From positions 124,001 to 188,000 of the forward strand of contig NZ_WKJK01000003.1 in assembly GCF_009674535.1 (NCBI RefSeq): 64,000 nt of DNA, written 5' to 3'. The translations under genes and the position numbers were made by a program. Origin of the DNA: Duganella guangzhouensis. GTDB taxonomy: Bacteria > Pseudomonadota > Gammaproteobacteria > Burkholderiales > Burkholderiaceae_D. The notes beneath the pieces were generated by a model, which was not told where the DNA came from, did not search any database, and worked only from the letters and a program-made list of their open reading frames with translations. This document shows, piece by piece, positions 56,258-64,000 of the stretch (position 1 is the stretch's first letter; each line of letters begins with the position of its first letter).

Positions 56258-57433
56258 ATGGATATCTTGAGTACGGCCCTGGCGCAGGACATCGTCACCC
56301 GCACCATGCGCATCATTCCCTATAACGTCAACGTCATGGACGCCAACGGCAGCATCATCGCCAGCGGTAATCCGGCCCGTATCGGCGAGCTGCACGCCGG
56401 CGCCCTGCTGGCACTGGCCAAGCGGCTGACGGTGGAAATCGACCAGGCCAGCGCCCGCAATCTGCACGGCGCTCAGCCGGGCATCAATCTGCCGTTGACG
56501 GTGCACGGCCAATTATGCGGCGCGGTGGGCCTGAGCGGCGCGCCGGACGAAGTACGCCAGTTCGGTGAGCTGGTGCGGCTGACCGCCGAAATGATCCTCG
56601 AACAGGCGCAATTGGCCGGCGAACTGCAGCGCGATTCGCGCTACCGCGAAGCCTTCGTCCTCAATCTGATCAACGGCGACCACGCCGATCCGGCCGACCT
56701 GGCGGCATGGGCGCACCGGCTCGACGTGCGGTTTGAACGCCTTCACGCGGTCTACCTGCTGGAGCTGGACGGCGACGCCGCCACGACGCCGGACCCGCAA
56801 GCGCTGCAACTGCGGCTGCAGGCGCGCGTGCCAGCCGCCCTGACTGCGGCCGCCGGCCCGCGCGAACTGGCGATCCTGGAGTTTTTCGATCCGCCCGGCC
56901 CGGGTCACGAGCGCCAGTTGCAGGCGCTGGGCGCCATCCTGCGCGAACTGTATCCGCAACCGCATGCGCTCACCCAGGGCATCGCCGGCCAGGGCATGAC
57001 CGAGGTGACCACCAGTTGGCAAAGCGCCCGCACCGCCGCCCGCCTGTGCCGCGCGCGTCAGCCGCGCATCATCGGCAGCGGCGGCGGCAGCAGCGGCGGC
57101 GCTGGCAAGCAGCACCTGTACAGTTACTACGATCATGCACTGCCTGTACTGCTGTCCGGCCTGAACACCGGCTGGCAGGCGGCCCAACTGCGCGCGCCGA
57201 TCGACAAGCTGGGGAAGAACCGCGAACTGCTCCAGCGCACGCTGGAAGCCTGGTTCGCCCACGACGGCCAGCCCGCCGCCACCGCCGAAGCGTTGCATAT
57301 ACACCGCAATACGCTGGATTACCGCCTGCGCCGCATCGGCGACATTACCGGCCTGAATCTGGCCCGGCTGGAGGACCGCTTCCTGCTGTACGTATCATCC
57401 CTGCTATCTATCGACAAATCAGATACCAGCTAG
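56258..57433 (+). CDS. CdaR-type sugar diacid regulator
   Basis: A 391-residue activator. The N-terminal diacid-recognition domain (about 1-135; MDILSTALAQDIVTRTMRII) matches CdaR, and the C-terminal PucR-type helix-turn-helix is at about 335-385 (AEALHIHRNTLDYRLRRIG). A Gly/Ser-rich linker (about 268-280) lies within. CdaR activates glucarate, galactarate and glycerate genes. The start at 56258 is preferred; another ATG lies 9 bases upstream in frame. The same frame stays open back to 53789, but that part is only the antisense of the transporter and kinase. Confidence 0.88.
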   Translation: MDILSTALAQDIVTRTMRIIPYNVNVMDANGSIIASGNPARIGELHAGALLALAKRLTVEIDQASARNLHGAQPGINLPLTVHGQLCGAVGLSGAPDEVRQFGELVRLTAEMILEQAQLAGELQRDSRYREAFVLNLINGDHADPADLAAWAHRLDVRFERLHAVYLLELDGDAATTPDPQALQLRLQARVPAALTAAAGPRELAILEFFDPPGPGHERQLQALGAILRELYPQPHALTQGIAGQGMTEVTTSWQSARTAARLCRARQPRIIGSGGGSSGGAGKQHLYSYYDHALPVLLSGLNTGWQAAQLRAPIDKLGKNRELLQRTLEAWFAHDGQPAATAEALHIHRNTLDYRLRRIGDITGLNLARLEDRFLLYVSSLLSIDKSDTS

Positions 57434-57522
57434 TTACAGAATCCATTCGTCATGGCGCAGTGTTCTGACTAACATGAAGTCAATAACAACAGTAAACACT
57501 ACTGCAATAACAGGAGACAGCC

Positions 57523-57699
57523 ATGGCCATCCTCAAAACCGCCTTGTGCGCCGCAGCAATCGCTTCGCCGCTGGCAGCACCCGTCGTCGACTGGGTCGTC
57601 GAACAAACCTCGCCGGTGACGCAAGCCGTCGCCGTGGCACAGATTTATATCCCGCCGCCGATCGATATGGGCAAGCTGGGAGACGCCTTCCGTCGTTAA
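57523..57699 (+). CDS. Small predicted exported peptide
   Basis: A 58-residue ORF with GGAGA 6 bases before its ATG. The N-terminus (MAILKTALCAAAIASPLAAP) looks like a signal peptide or membrane anchor; the rest includes VAQIYIPPPIDMG and ends DAFRR. It lies 90 bases after cdaR in the same orientation. No family recognised. Confidence 0.5.
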   Translation: MAILKTALCAAAIASPLAAPVVDWVVEQTSPVTQAVAVAQIYIPPPIDMGKLGDAFRR

Positions 57700-57869
57700 T
57701 CCAAGCACGCCGCGCGCAAAACAAACATACTCCGGCAATCACCGTCATTTTTCGGTAATAAAACGGCAGCTTTGACTCCAGCATATTGTATTATTTGCGG
57801 TCGCCCGATCCCAGCGCTCACAAGGCGCCGATCGGGAATTGCGATAACCACAATAAATCTGGAGCCATT
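57700..57869 (+). promoter_or_regulatory. 170-base leader of the APC permease
   Basis: CCCGATC (57804-57810) and GATCGGG (57830-57836) flank a segment containing further GCGC pairings, giving a possible leader hairpin 33 bases before the permease start. Upstream is A+T-rich sequence likely to hold the promoter. No known riboswitch was recognised. Confidence 0.4.
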
Positions 57870-59261
57870 TTGAGCATCTTTAGAACCAAGAATCTGGACG
57901 ACATGATCGCCAACGCCGGCAAACCCGGCGGCCTGGCCAAAGTGCTCGGTCCCTTCGACCTGATCTTGATGGGCATAGGCGCCATCGTCGGTACCGGCAT
58001 CTTCGTGCTAACCGGTACCGGTGCCGTGACGGCCGGTCCGGCGCTGACGCTGTCCTTTGTCGTCGCCGCCATCGCCTGCGGCTTTGCCGCCCTTTGCTAC
58101 GCTGAATTTGCCTCCACCGTCCCGGTGGCCGGCTCCATCTACACCTATTCCTACGCCACGCTGGGTGAACTGGCGGCCTGGATGATCGGCTGGGATCTAC
58201 TGCTGGAATACGGCCTCGCCAGCTCCGCCGTGTCGGTCGGCTGGTCCGGCTACTTCCAGTCGCTGATTTCCGGCTTCGGCTGGCATCTGCCGGTGGCACT
58301 CAGCGCCGCCCCTGGCGCCCTGCCCGGCGTCGCTACTATCATCAACCTGCCGGCACTGCTGATCATGCTGGTGCTGACCGGGATGCTGAGCCTCGGCGTG
58401 CGCGAATCGGCGCGCGTCAACAACGTCATGGTGGTCATCAAGATCACTGTGGTACTGCTGTTTATCGTCGTCGGCGCGCGTCACGTCACGCCGGCCAACT
58501 GGCAGCCGTTCATGCCGTACGGCGTCAACGGCATGCTGAGCGCCTCGGCGCTGGTGTTCTTCGCCTTCATCGGTTTCGACGCTGTGACCTCGGCGGCGGA
58601 AGAAGTCAAACGTCCGGAACGTGATCTGCCGATCGGCATCATCGGTTCGCTGGCCGCCTGCACCGTGCTGTATGTGATCGTTTCGGGCATCATGACCGGC
58701 ATCGTGCCATTCAAAGAATTCCTCGGCGTCGACCACCCAGTCACGCTGGCACTGCAACACGCCGGTGAAAACTGGTTCGCCGGTTTCGTCGACCTGGGCG
58801 CGATCCTGGGCATGACTACCGTGATTCTGGTGATGGCCTACGGCCAGACCCGCATCATCTACGCCATGTCGCGCGACGGCCTGCTGCCGAAACGCCTGTC
58901 GACCGTGCATCCGCGCTTCCAGACCCCGTTCTTCGCCACCTGGCTGGTCGGCATTGTGTTTGGCCTGATGGCCGCCTTCGTGCCGCTGAACGTGCTGAGT
59001 GAGCTGGTGAACATCGGCACCCTGGCCGCGTTCACGCTGGTGTCGGTGGCGGTGGTCATCCTGCGCAAAAAACGCCCTGACCTGAAGCGCGCCTTCCGCT
59101 GCCCTGGCGTGCCGGTGATCCCGGCGCTGGCAGTGGTGTTCTGCGTGACGCTGATGGCTTATCTGAGCTGGGTTACCTGGGTTGCCTTCGGCATCTGGCT
59201 GGTGATCGGCCTGGTGATCTACTTCGGCTACGCCCGCCAGCACTCGCTGCTGAACAAATAA
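57870..59261 (+). CDS. APC-family amino acid permease, YfnA-like
   Basis: A 463-residue, 12-helix transporter from a TTG start at 57870, chosen because CTGGAG sits 5 bases upstream and the protein then opens MSIFRTKNLDDMI as relatives do; a longer frame from 57786 has no such signal. Helix 1 reads GIGAIVGTGIFVLTG, and FIGFDAVTSAAEEVKRPERDLP is the cationic amino acid transporter motif. Likely a broad amino acid:proton importer. Confidence 0.9.
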   Translation: MSIFRTKNLDDMIANAGKPGGLAKVLGPFDLILMGIGAIVGTGIFVLTGTGAVTAGPALTLSFVVAAIACGFAALCYAEFASTVPVAGSIYTYSYATLGELAAWMIGWDLLLEYGLASSAVSVGWSGYFQSLISGFGWHLPVALSAAPGALPGVATIINLPALLIMLVLTGMLSLGVRESARVNNVMVVIKITVVLLFIVVGARHVTPANWQPFMPYGVNGMLSASALVFFAFIGFDAVTSAAEEVKRPERDLPIGIIGSLAACTVLYVIVSGIMTGIVPFKEFLGVDHPVTLALQHAGENWFAGFVDLGAILGMTTVILVMAYGQTRIIYAMSRDGLLPKRLSTVHPRFQTPFFATWLVGIVFGLMAAFVPLNVLSELVNIGTLAAFTLVSVAVVILRKKRPDLKRAFRCPGVPVIPALAVVFCVTLMAYLSWVTWVAFGIWLVIGLVIYFGYARQHSLLNK

Positions 59262-59271
59262 GCCTGTCCCC

Positions 59272-60231
59272 CTACGCTGCCCGCGGCTGGAACTTCTTCC
59301 GGTACGACGCGGGCAGCAGTCCCACCCGCTGCTGGAACAGCCGGCGGAACGAATTACTGTCCTCGTATCCCACCTTGAAGGTAATGCTGTCCAGGCTCAT
59401 ACGCGTGGATTCCAGCAGATGCTTGGCCTGCTCCAGCCGCAGCGTTTGCAGGTAGGCCAGCGGTGTGTAGCCAGTCGCCTCCTTGAAGCGGCGCATGAAA
59501 TTGCGCACGCCGAAGCCGAAGCGCGGCGCCAGTTCCTCGATCGCCAGCGGTTCGCTGTAATGCTCCTCCAGCCAGTTCTGCACGCGCAGGATATCGGCGT
59601 CGCCGTGACTCTTCGGCATAGACCACATCACATACACCGACTGCTCGCTGCGGGCGTTATCGATCAGCAGATAGCGGCTGCATTTCTGCGCCAGCTCCAG
59701 CGAGGCGTAACGGCGCGTCAGGTGCAGCAGCAGATCCATACCGGCGCTGGCGCCACCGCTGGTAATCAGGCCACCGTCCTCGCACAGCGTGTGACGCTCG
59801 TCCATGCGAATGTCCGGATAGCGCTTGCGGAACAGGTCCGCGAACGCCCAGTGAGTGGTGGCGCGGGCGCCGGACAGCAAGCCGGTTTCGGCCAGCAGGA
59901 AGGTCGCGGTGCACATGCTGGCCAACACCGCGCCCTGCGCGTGCTGGCGACGCAGCCAGTCACCATAGCGCGCAAAACCGGGCAAGGCTTCGCGCAACGT
60001 GAACAGGAAACCGGGGATCAGCACCAGATCGGTATGCTCGATATCGTCCAGCGCGGCGTCGGCGTCCAGCGTCAGGCCGCGCAGCGTGCGCACCGGCTGG
60101 CCGTCCAGCGAAGCGGTGGTGACGTCGAACACCGGCTGCTCGGACAGCAGATTGACGGCGGTGAGAAGTTCCAGCGCGGTGGTGGCGCTGGAGGCCGAAC
60201 ACAGGTCGGCAAGAAGTAAGGTAACGTGCAT
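59272..60231 (-). CDS. GlxA-family AraC-type transcriptional regulator
   Basis: A 319-residue regulator with an N-terminal DJ-1/PfpI-like domain (about 1-170, with Cys in SMCTATFLLAETG at the nucleophile position) and a C-terminal AraC helix-turn-helix pair (about 215-315; SLDSITFKVGYEDSNSFRRLF). Related proteins regulate amino acid or quaternary-amine use. It converges with the APC permease, 10 bases away, and is divergent from the thioesterase. Confidence 0.9.
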   Translation of the reverse strand: MHVTLLLADLCSASSATTALELLTAVNLLSEQPVFDVTTASLDGQPVRTLRGLTLDADAALDDIEHTDLVLIPGFLFTLREALPGFARYGDWLRRQHAQGAVLASMCTATFLLAETGLLSGARATTHWAFADLFRKRYPDIRMDERHTLCEDGGLITSGGASAGMDLLLHLTRRYASLELAQKCSRYLLIDNARSEQSVYVMWSMPKSHGDADILRVQNWLEEHYSEPLAIEELAPRFGFGVRNFMRRFKEATGYTPLAYLQTLRLEQAKHLLESTRMSLDSITFKVGYEDSNSFRRLFQQRVGLLPASYRKKFQPRAA

Positions 60232-60327
60232 GATGGCAGATTTCGCATGAAAAAAGTCATTTCCGCACCTACCTTAGCAGATTCCAGTCACCTATAGTGG
60301 TGGCCACACTCTACTCACCCTGACACT

Positions 60328-60879
60328 ATGAATCTCTGGTTCCGCCTCCTGTTATTGCTGTTGCGCCGTCCGTGGCGCCAGAAAGCCGATCCGTTTTCCA
60401 CCACGGTGGTGCGGATGCGCGTCTGGCCGCTGGATCTGGATTTGAACCGGCACGTCACCAACGGCCGCTATTTCACGCTGGCCGACGTCGGCCGCATGGA
60501 CTATGTGCTGAAAAGCGGCGCCTTCCGCACCGCGCTGCGTCACAAGGCGGTACCCATCGTCGGTGACGCCTGGGGCAAATTCCGCCGCGAGCTGAAAGTG
60601 TTTGAATCCTTTGAAGTCCACACCCGCATGCTGGGCTGGGACGATAAATGGAGCTTCCTTGAACACCGCTTCGTCAAGGATGGCCGCGTGGCCGGTGTGG
60701 TGGTGATGCGCGGTGTATTCCGTGCCGCGCGCGGCACGGTACCGCCAGCCGACATCGTGCGCGATCTCGGCATGCCGACGCAGTCGCCACCGCTGCCGCA
60801 GTGGCTGACCGCGTGGTCGGACAGCTGCGACGGCATGAGCGTGCAGCTGCGCGACGAGGAAGGACTTACTGCACGCTGA
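60328..60879 (+). CDS. Thioesterase family protein, hotdog fold (THEM6-like)
   Basis: A 183-residue protein with a hydrophobic N-terminal stretch (about 3-12), then a 4HBT-like hotdog domain. DLDLNRHVTNGRYFTLADVG (37-56) carries the Asp/Asn-His pattern of acyl-CoA thioesterases. Substrate unknown. Its 3' end overlaps pectate lyase by 14 bases on the opposite strand. Confidence 0.82.
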   Translation: MNLWFRLLLLLLRRPWRQKADPFSTTVVRMRVWPLDLDLNRHVTNGRYFTLADVGRMDYVLKSGAFRTALRHKAVPIVGDAWGKFRRELKVFESFEVHTRMLGWDDKWSFLEHRFVKDGRVAGVVVMRGVFRAARGTVPPADIVRDLGMPTQSPPLPQWLTAWSDSCDGMSVQLRDEEGLTAR

Positions 60880-62329
60880 TTTTGCCGGTGCCGGCGTTAC
60901 TCGTCACCGAGGCTTTCACCGCCGTTGCCGCCAGCGGCGTGAAGGCATAGGGCACAGTCCAGCCTACCGAGGCGCTGAAGCTGCACTTGCCCGCCACGTC
61001 CAGTGCCACACCGTTCAGCAGCGAGCCGCTGTCGACGATGGCGCCGGTTTTGCTCGATGAGCCGGGGTTGGTGACGATCTGGGTGCACACCGTGGCGCCG
61101 GTGACGTCAAACGCATTGTTCTGCGAGATGATCTTGGCCAGATAGCCGACGCCGATGCTGTAGTGATGCGGGTAGACCGCGTGGGTGCGGCTGCCTTCGA
61201 AGTAGTTGTTATAGACGTGGACCTTGCCGAAACGGACTCGCGGCGCCCGCTCGCTGACGTTGAGGAAGTGGTTGCCGGTGAAAGTCACGGTCAGATGGCC
61301 GTCGTCGCTGGTACGCGAGTCGGATGAGCCGATCAGGTTATTCTTGGTGTGCAGTTCGAAGCGGTTGTTGGAGACGGTGACGTAGTCCGAGCCGTTCTTC
61401 ACGTCCAGCGCGCCGTCGTGGCACTGCTTGATCTTGCCGTTTTCGACTGGCAGCGTGTCGTCGGTCTTCGGTGCGTCGGTGAACACGTTGTGGTCGACCC
61501 ACACGTTCTTCGAGTTCAGGATGGTGATGCCGTCGTATTCCGAGTTCCAGTTACCGGCGCTGCCGTCGTCCGGGTCCCACACTGGACTGATGTCGCACGG
61601 GTTGACGATATTCAGGTTGCGCACGATGACATTCTGCACGCCGTTGATGACGATGTTGGCGTTGACCAGCTTAGTATCGCTACCGATGCCGATCAGCGTG
61701 GTGTTGCTGCCCAATTTGATCTGCAGCCGCGCCGCCTGGTCGGTGGTGCTGGTGTAGGCGCCGCCGTTGTCGGCCGCGGTCGGGTCGATGGTGCCGTACA
61801 GTTTGATGATCTTCGGATTGTCGCCCTGAGCCTTGATGGCAGCCACCAGTTGCGAAGCCGAGCTGACTTTGTAGATCGCCGTGGAGGCGGCAGCGGCGCC
61901 ACCGGTGGTGCCGCCGTTCTGGCTTGCCCAGCCGGCGGTTGGCGCGGCTTCATAAGTGGCATCGGCCGGCGTTGGCGTTGGCGTTGGCGTCGGAGTCGGA
62001 GTCGGAGTCGGTGTAGGAGTTGGCGTCGGGGTAGGCGTCGGAGTTGGCGTTGGCGTCGGCGTGGCCGACAACGGTCCCAGCGCGCACTTCTTGTCCTTGC
62101 CCGCATACGGATCGGAGCCAAAGGTCGCCACGCTGCACGCCACATCGCCGGACAAGGTCTGGATCACCCACTGATCCTTGATCCCGAACGACACCTGCCG
62201 CGTGCTGGTGCCCACTTTGCAAGTACCGCCTTCGTCCGCGCACTTCGAAAAGCCGCTCGGCCAATCCACCGCCTGCGCATGGCCTGCGAACAGCATGGCG
62301 ATAGCCGCCACCAAAGTCGTTTGTTTCAT
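60866..62329 (-). CDS. Secreted pectate lyase, polysaccharide lyase family 1
   Basis: A 487-residue enzyme with a signal peptide (about 1-20), an N-terminal module of about 65 residues with four Cys (SKCADEGGTCKVG opens it), a Pro-Thr linker of about 16 repeats, and a PL1 beta-helix (about 145-470). The catalytic domain shows VWVDHNVFTD, DGALDVKNGSDYVTVSNN and RAPRVRFGKVHVYNNYF. PL1 enzymes cleave polygalacturonate by calcium-assisted beta-elimination. The small Cys module may bind carbohydrate; this is inferred. AAGGGGG precedes the ATG. Confidence 0.9.
   Translation of the reverse strand: MKQTTLVAAIAMLFAGHAQAVDWPSGFSKCADEGGTCKVGTSTRQVSFGIKDQWVIQTLSGDVACSVATFGSDPYAGKDKKCALGPLSATPTPTPTPTPTPTPTPTPTPTPTPTPTPTPTPADATYEAAPTAGWASQNGGTTGGAAAASTAIYKVSSASQLVAAIKAQGDNPKIIKLYGTIDPTAADNGGAYTSTTDQAARLQIKLGSNTTLIGIGSDTKLVNANIVINGVQNVIVRNLNIVNPCDISPVWDPDDGSAGNWNSEYDGITILNSKNVWVDHNVFTDAPKTDDTLPVENGKIKQCHDGALDVKNGSDYVTVSNNRFELHTKNNLIGSSDSRTSDDGHLTVTFTGNHFLNVSERAPRVRFGKVHVYNNYFEGSRTHAVYPHHYSIGVGYLAKIISQNNAFDVTGATVCTQIVTNPGSSSKTGAIVDSGSLLNGVALDVAGKCSFSASVGWTVPYAFTPLAATAVKASVTSNAGTGKISVQ
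61971..62060. repeat. Hexanucleotide repeat encoding the Pro-Thr linker of pectate lyase
   Basis: Fifteen consecutive 6-base units of the form GTNGGN occur without interruption, coding on the minus strand for alternating Thr and Pro. Changes in copy number would keep the frame and alter linker length. Confidence 0.9.
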
Positions 62330-62422
62330 CGTTCCCCCTTTTAAATTTCACAACCATATCAGAATGGAAATTTCACCCTAACACAATTGCTGTACGGAAA
62401 CAAACAAAACAAATAAAACCAG
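62330..62422. promoter_or_regulatory. A+T-rich control region of pectate lyase
   Basis: The 93-base gap contains the 9-mer AAATTTCAC twice in the same orientation (62343-62351 and 62368-62376, 25 bases apart); their cores also form an inverted pair AAATTTC/GAAATTT. These are possible operator sites. The pentapeptide gene ends on its other side. Confidence 0.4.
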
Positions 62423-63109
62423 TTACACGACCATCAGCCCCAACTCGCGCAGGAAGCTGGCCGACTGCGCGTGCGAAATAATGGCGCCTTTGAACAAACC
62501 GCCATCGGTCAACTTCACGCCCTCGATGTCGGCGCCGCGCAGATCGGTGCCCTGCAGCTTGGCCTGTTTCAGCACCGCGTTACGCAGGCTGCCGCCTTCA
62601 AACACCGCGTCGCGGAAATCGCAGGCAGCCAGATAGGCATCGGAAAAATCCAGCTCCTTCAGCACCGCCTTGCGGAACGAGAAACCGCGCATGTCCGCGC
62701 CCACCAGCAGGCATTCCTCGAAGTGGATGCCCAGGTGCGCTACTTCCTCGAACGACGCGCCGGTTAGCTTGCAGCCGCTGAACCAGGCCGATGCCAGCTT
62801 GGCGCGGCGCCACTTGGTGTTATTCAGATCGCAGCCTTCAAAACGCGCATCGACGCCATCGGCCGATTCCAGATCCGCACTGCCGGCGCGGCAGCGCAGC
62901 CAATGCGAGCGCGCCAGCTTGCAAGCGAACAGCGTGGTGCCGGCAAAGGTGCAGCGCTCGAACACCACGCCTTGCAGATCAAGACGCGACAAATCCTCAT
63001 CATCGAAAGCGCAGCTCTCGAAACGGCGCACGCCTTGTGCCAGATGATGTTCCAGTTCAGCGCGCGACAGCGCCACGCCTGATACGGCGTTGGTATTCAG
63101 TTGTTCCAT
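62423..63109 (-). CDS. Pentapeptide-repeat protein
   Basis: A 228-residue protein built of pentapeptide repeats (A[D/N]LXX-type: CAFDDEDLSRLDLQGVVFE, then many CXF/ADL units), which should fold as a right-handed quadrilateral helix. Qnr-type members protect DNA gyrase, but most are of unknown role. No signal peptide. It is immediately downstream of the NTF2-like gene on the same strand with no gap. Confidence 0.87.
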   Translation of the reverse strand: MEQLNTNAVSGVALSRAELEHHLAQGVRRFESCAFDDEDLSRLDLQGVVFERCTFAGTTLFACKLARSHWLRCRAGSADLESADGVDARFEGCDLNNTKWRRAKLASAWFSGCKLTGASFEEVAHLGIHFEECLLVGADMRGFSFRKAVLKELDFSDAYLAACDFRDAVFEGGSLRNAVLKQAKLQGTDLRGADIEGVKLTDGGLFKGAIISHAQSASFLRELGLMVV

Positions 63110-63544
63110 TTACTTGAGATTCATTGTTTGCACCGCCAGCAGCTTACACTGCCCGTCCACATTCACATAAGTGCGCATGAACTGATAGCGGTTGGCGCGC
63201 CAGGTGACGCCGTCGGCATTCCACTGTTCGGTGGTGCTGACGCCGCGCAGGACCGTGGTATCGCCCTGCGTGTGGCCGTGCACATCGCTGGTGGTGCGGG
63301 ATTTATAAACTACCGGTTTCTCCAGCCGCGCCAGCAGACTGGCGCGCGACTCGATCTGTGAGCCCAGCGAATGGACCCACACATAATCGTCGGCCAGCAG
63401 CGTTTTCAAAAACGCCACATCGCCCACGCGCAACGCTTCCTCATATCGGGAATCGCGCTCGACCAGCGCCGCGACCGGCAAACAAGGCACCGCCGACGCC
63501 AGCACAGGCAGCAGCGCCGCCAGAGAAAGCAGGAGTTTTTTCAT
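63110..63544 (-). CDS. Exported NTF2-like (DUF4440-type) protein
   Basis: A 144-residue protein with a signal peptide (MKKLLLSLAALLPVLASA, about 1-18) and an NTF2-like domain (ERDSRYEEALRVGDVAFLKTLLADDYVWVHSLG is split by strands as usual for DUF4440). The start at 63544 is chosen for the signal peptide; the frame opens at 63640. It is divergent from the flavin reductase gene and adjoins the pentapeptide gene. Confidence 0.8.
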   Translation of the reverse strand: MKKLLLSLAALLPVLASAVPCLPVAALVERDSRYEEALRVGDVAFLKTLLADDYVWVHSLGSQIESRASLLARLEKPVVYKSRTTSDVHGHTQGDTTVLRGVSTTEQWNADGVTWRANRYQFMRTYVNVDGQCKLLAVQTMNLK

Positions 63545-63620
63545 AGTGCCGGAGAGTATAACCGCTCCACCGTGCCCTATCCCACAGACTTTTCGAATAT
63601 ATCGCCCTATCCTTGGGCAC

Positions 63621-64000
63621 ATGATAAAAAAATATCGCAAGCAGCACTACGACGTGGCCAACGTGCGCCGCCTGCTGGAGCCTGGGCCGGTGGTGCTGGT
63701 CAGCTCCGCCTGGCAAGGACGGAACAACATCATGACCATGGGCTGGCACATGATGATCGGCTTTACGCCAGCGCTGTTTGGCTGCTACATCGATGAGAGC
63801 AATCACAGCTACGAGATGGTGGTCGGCAGCGGCGAATGCGTGATCAACCTGCCAACCGCCGAATTGCTGGAACAAGTCATCGGCATCGGCAATTGCAGCG
63901 GTGCCGACACCGATAAATTTACCCTCTTCGGCCTGACGCCCGAAGCGGCGGAGATGGTGGAGGCACCGCTGATCGCCGAGTGCTACGCCAGCTTTGAATG
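63621..64000 (+). CDS. Flavin reductase family protein, 3'-truncated by the window edge
   Basis: The first 126 residues of a FMN-binding split-barrel protein. LLEPGPVVLVSSAWQGRNN, MTMGWHMMIGFTPALFGCYI and ECVINLPTAELLEQVIGIG match the flavoredoxin/flavin-reductase family, which binds FMN and transfers electrons from NAD(P)H or other donors. The ATG at 63621 opens the frame and no stop is met before the window ends. Confidence 0.85.
   Translation, partial: MIKKYRKQHYDVANVRRLLEPGPVVLVSSAWQGRNNIMTMGWHMMIGFTPALFGCYIDESNHSYEMVVGSGECVINLPTAELLEQVIGIGNCSGADTDKFTLFGLTPEAAEMVEAPLIAECYASFE

Overview
The window is high-GC chromosomal DNA, densely coded on both strands. It looks like an environmental betaproteobacterium of the Oxalobacteraceae (Massilia / Duganella / Rugamonas type). 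That placement is inferred from gene content and codon use: a cyo-type quinol oxidase with RegB/RegA, several large hybrid histidine kinases, FecI/FecR-coupled TonB receptors, plant-polysaccharide lyases, cyanophycinase, PPK2 and wax-ester genes. No rRNA, tRNA, CRISPR array, transposase or prophage was recognised. No stretch over 300 bases lacks a gene; the longest gaps (15444-15603 and, around a small ORF, 57700-57869) are about 160-170 bases.

Layout. 1-3.7 kb: the 3' part of a hybrid sensor kinase, then a small NHLP-like RiPP precursor facing a SagB/ThcOx-type dehydrogenase. 3.7-11 kb: one minus-strand operon of overlapping genes, cyoABCD-surf1-regB-regA-thpR, with a perfect 45-bp hairpin at its 3' end. 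11-22 kb: an MHS-type transporter, a DapF-like protein lacking both catalytic cysteines, a ThDP enzyme, a fused fatty acyl reductase/wax-ester synthase, a PPK2 whose ribosome-binding site lies in a hairpin, and small membrane and glyoxalase genes with aquaporin Z and an SMR pump. 22-26.6 kb: a predicted Zn peptidase, a GH92 alpha-mannosidase and a MurR/RpiR-type regulator.

26.6-33.3 kb: a peptide/amino-acid unit whose soluble enzymes all appear exported: cyanophycinase, RidA, an M19-like dipeptidase and an amidohydrolase, plus an AroP-type permease and a DauR/YheO-like regulator with a palindromic operator candidate. 33.3-43.2 kb: a two-component-rich stretch with a beta-propeller kinase, TspO, and a TonB receptor / 7TMR-DISM hybrid kinase / REC-GGDEF operon. 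43.2-50.9 kb: a minus-strand operon fecI-fecR-(STN TonB receptor)-(exo-rhamnogalacturonan lyase family), a cell-surface signalling unit apparently used for pectin rather than iron. 51-57.4 kb: another hybrid kinase, then glycerate kinase and an ACS-family transporter divergent from a CdaR-type sugar-diacid regulator. 57.5-64 kb: a small predicted exported peptide, an APC permease, a GlxA-type regulator, a thioesterase, a modular pectate lyase with a long Pro-Thr linker, a pentapeptide-repeat protein, an NTF2-like exported protein and the start of a flavin reductase.

The main themes are aerobic respiration with redox sensing, carbon and phosphate storage (wax ester, polyphosphate, cyanophycin-type peptide use), plant cell-wall breakdown (pectate and rhamnogalacturonan lyases, with sugar-diacid and glycerate use) and dense signalling. 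The least-described candidates are the minimal RiPP pair (2165-3609), the FAR-WS/DGAT fusion (15604-18417), the exported peptide-degrading cluster (26957-33336) and the FecIR-controlled rhamnogalacturonan locus (43241-50875). All family assignments come from reading the translations; no database search was run.
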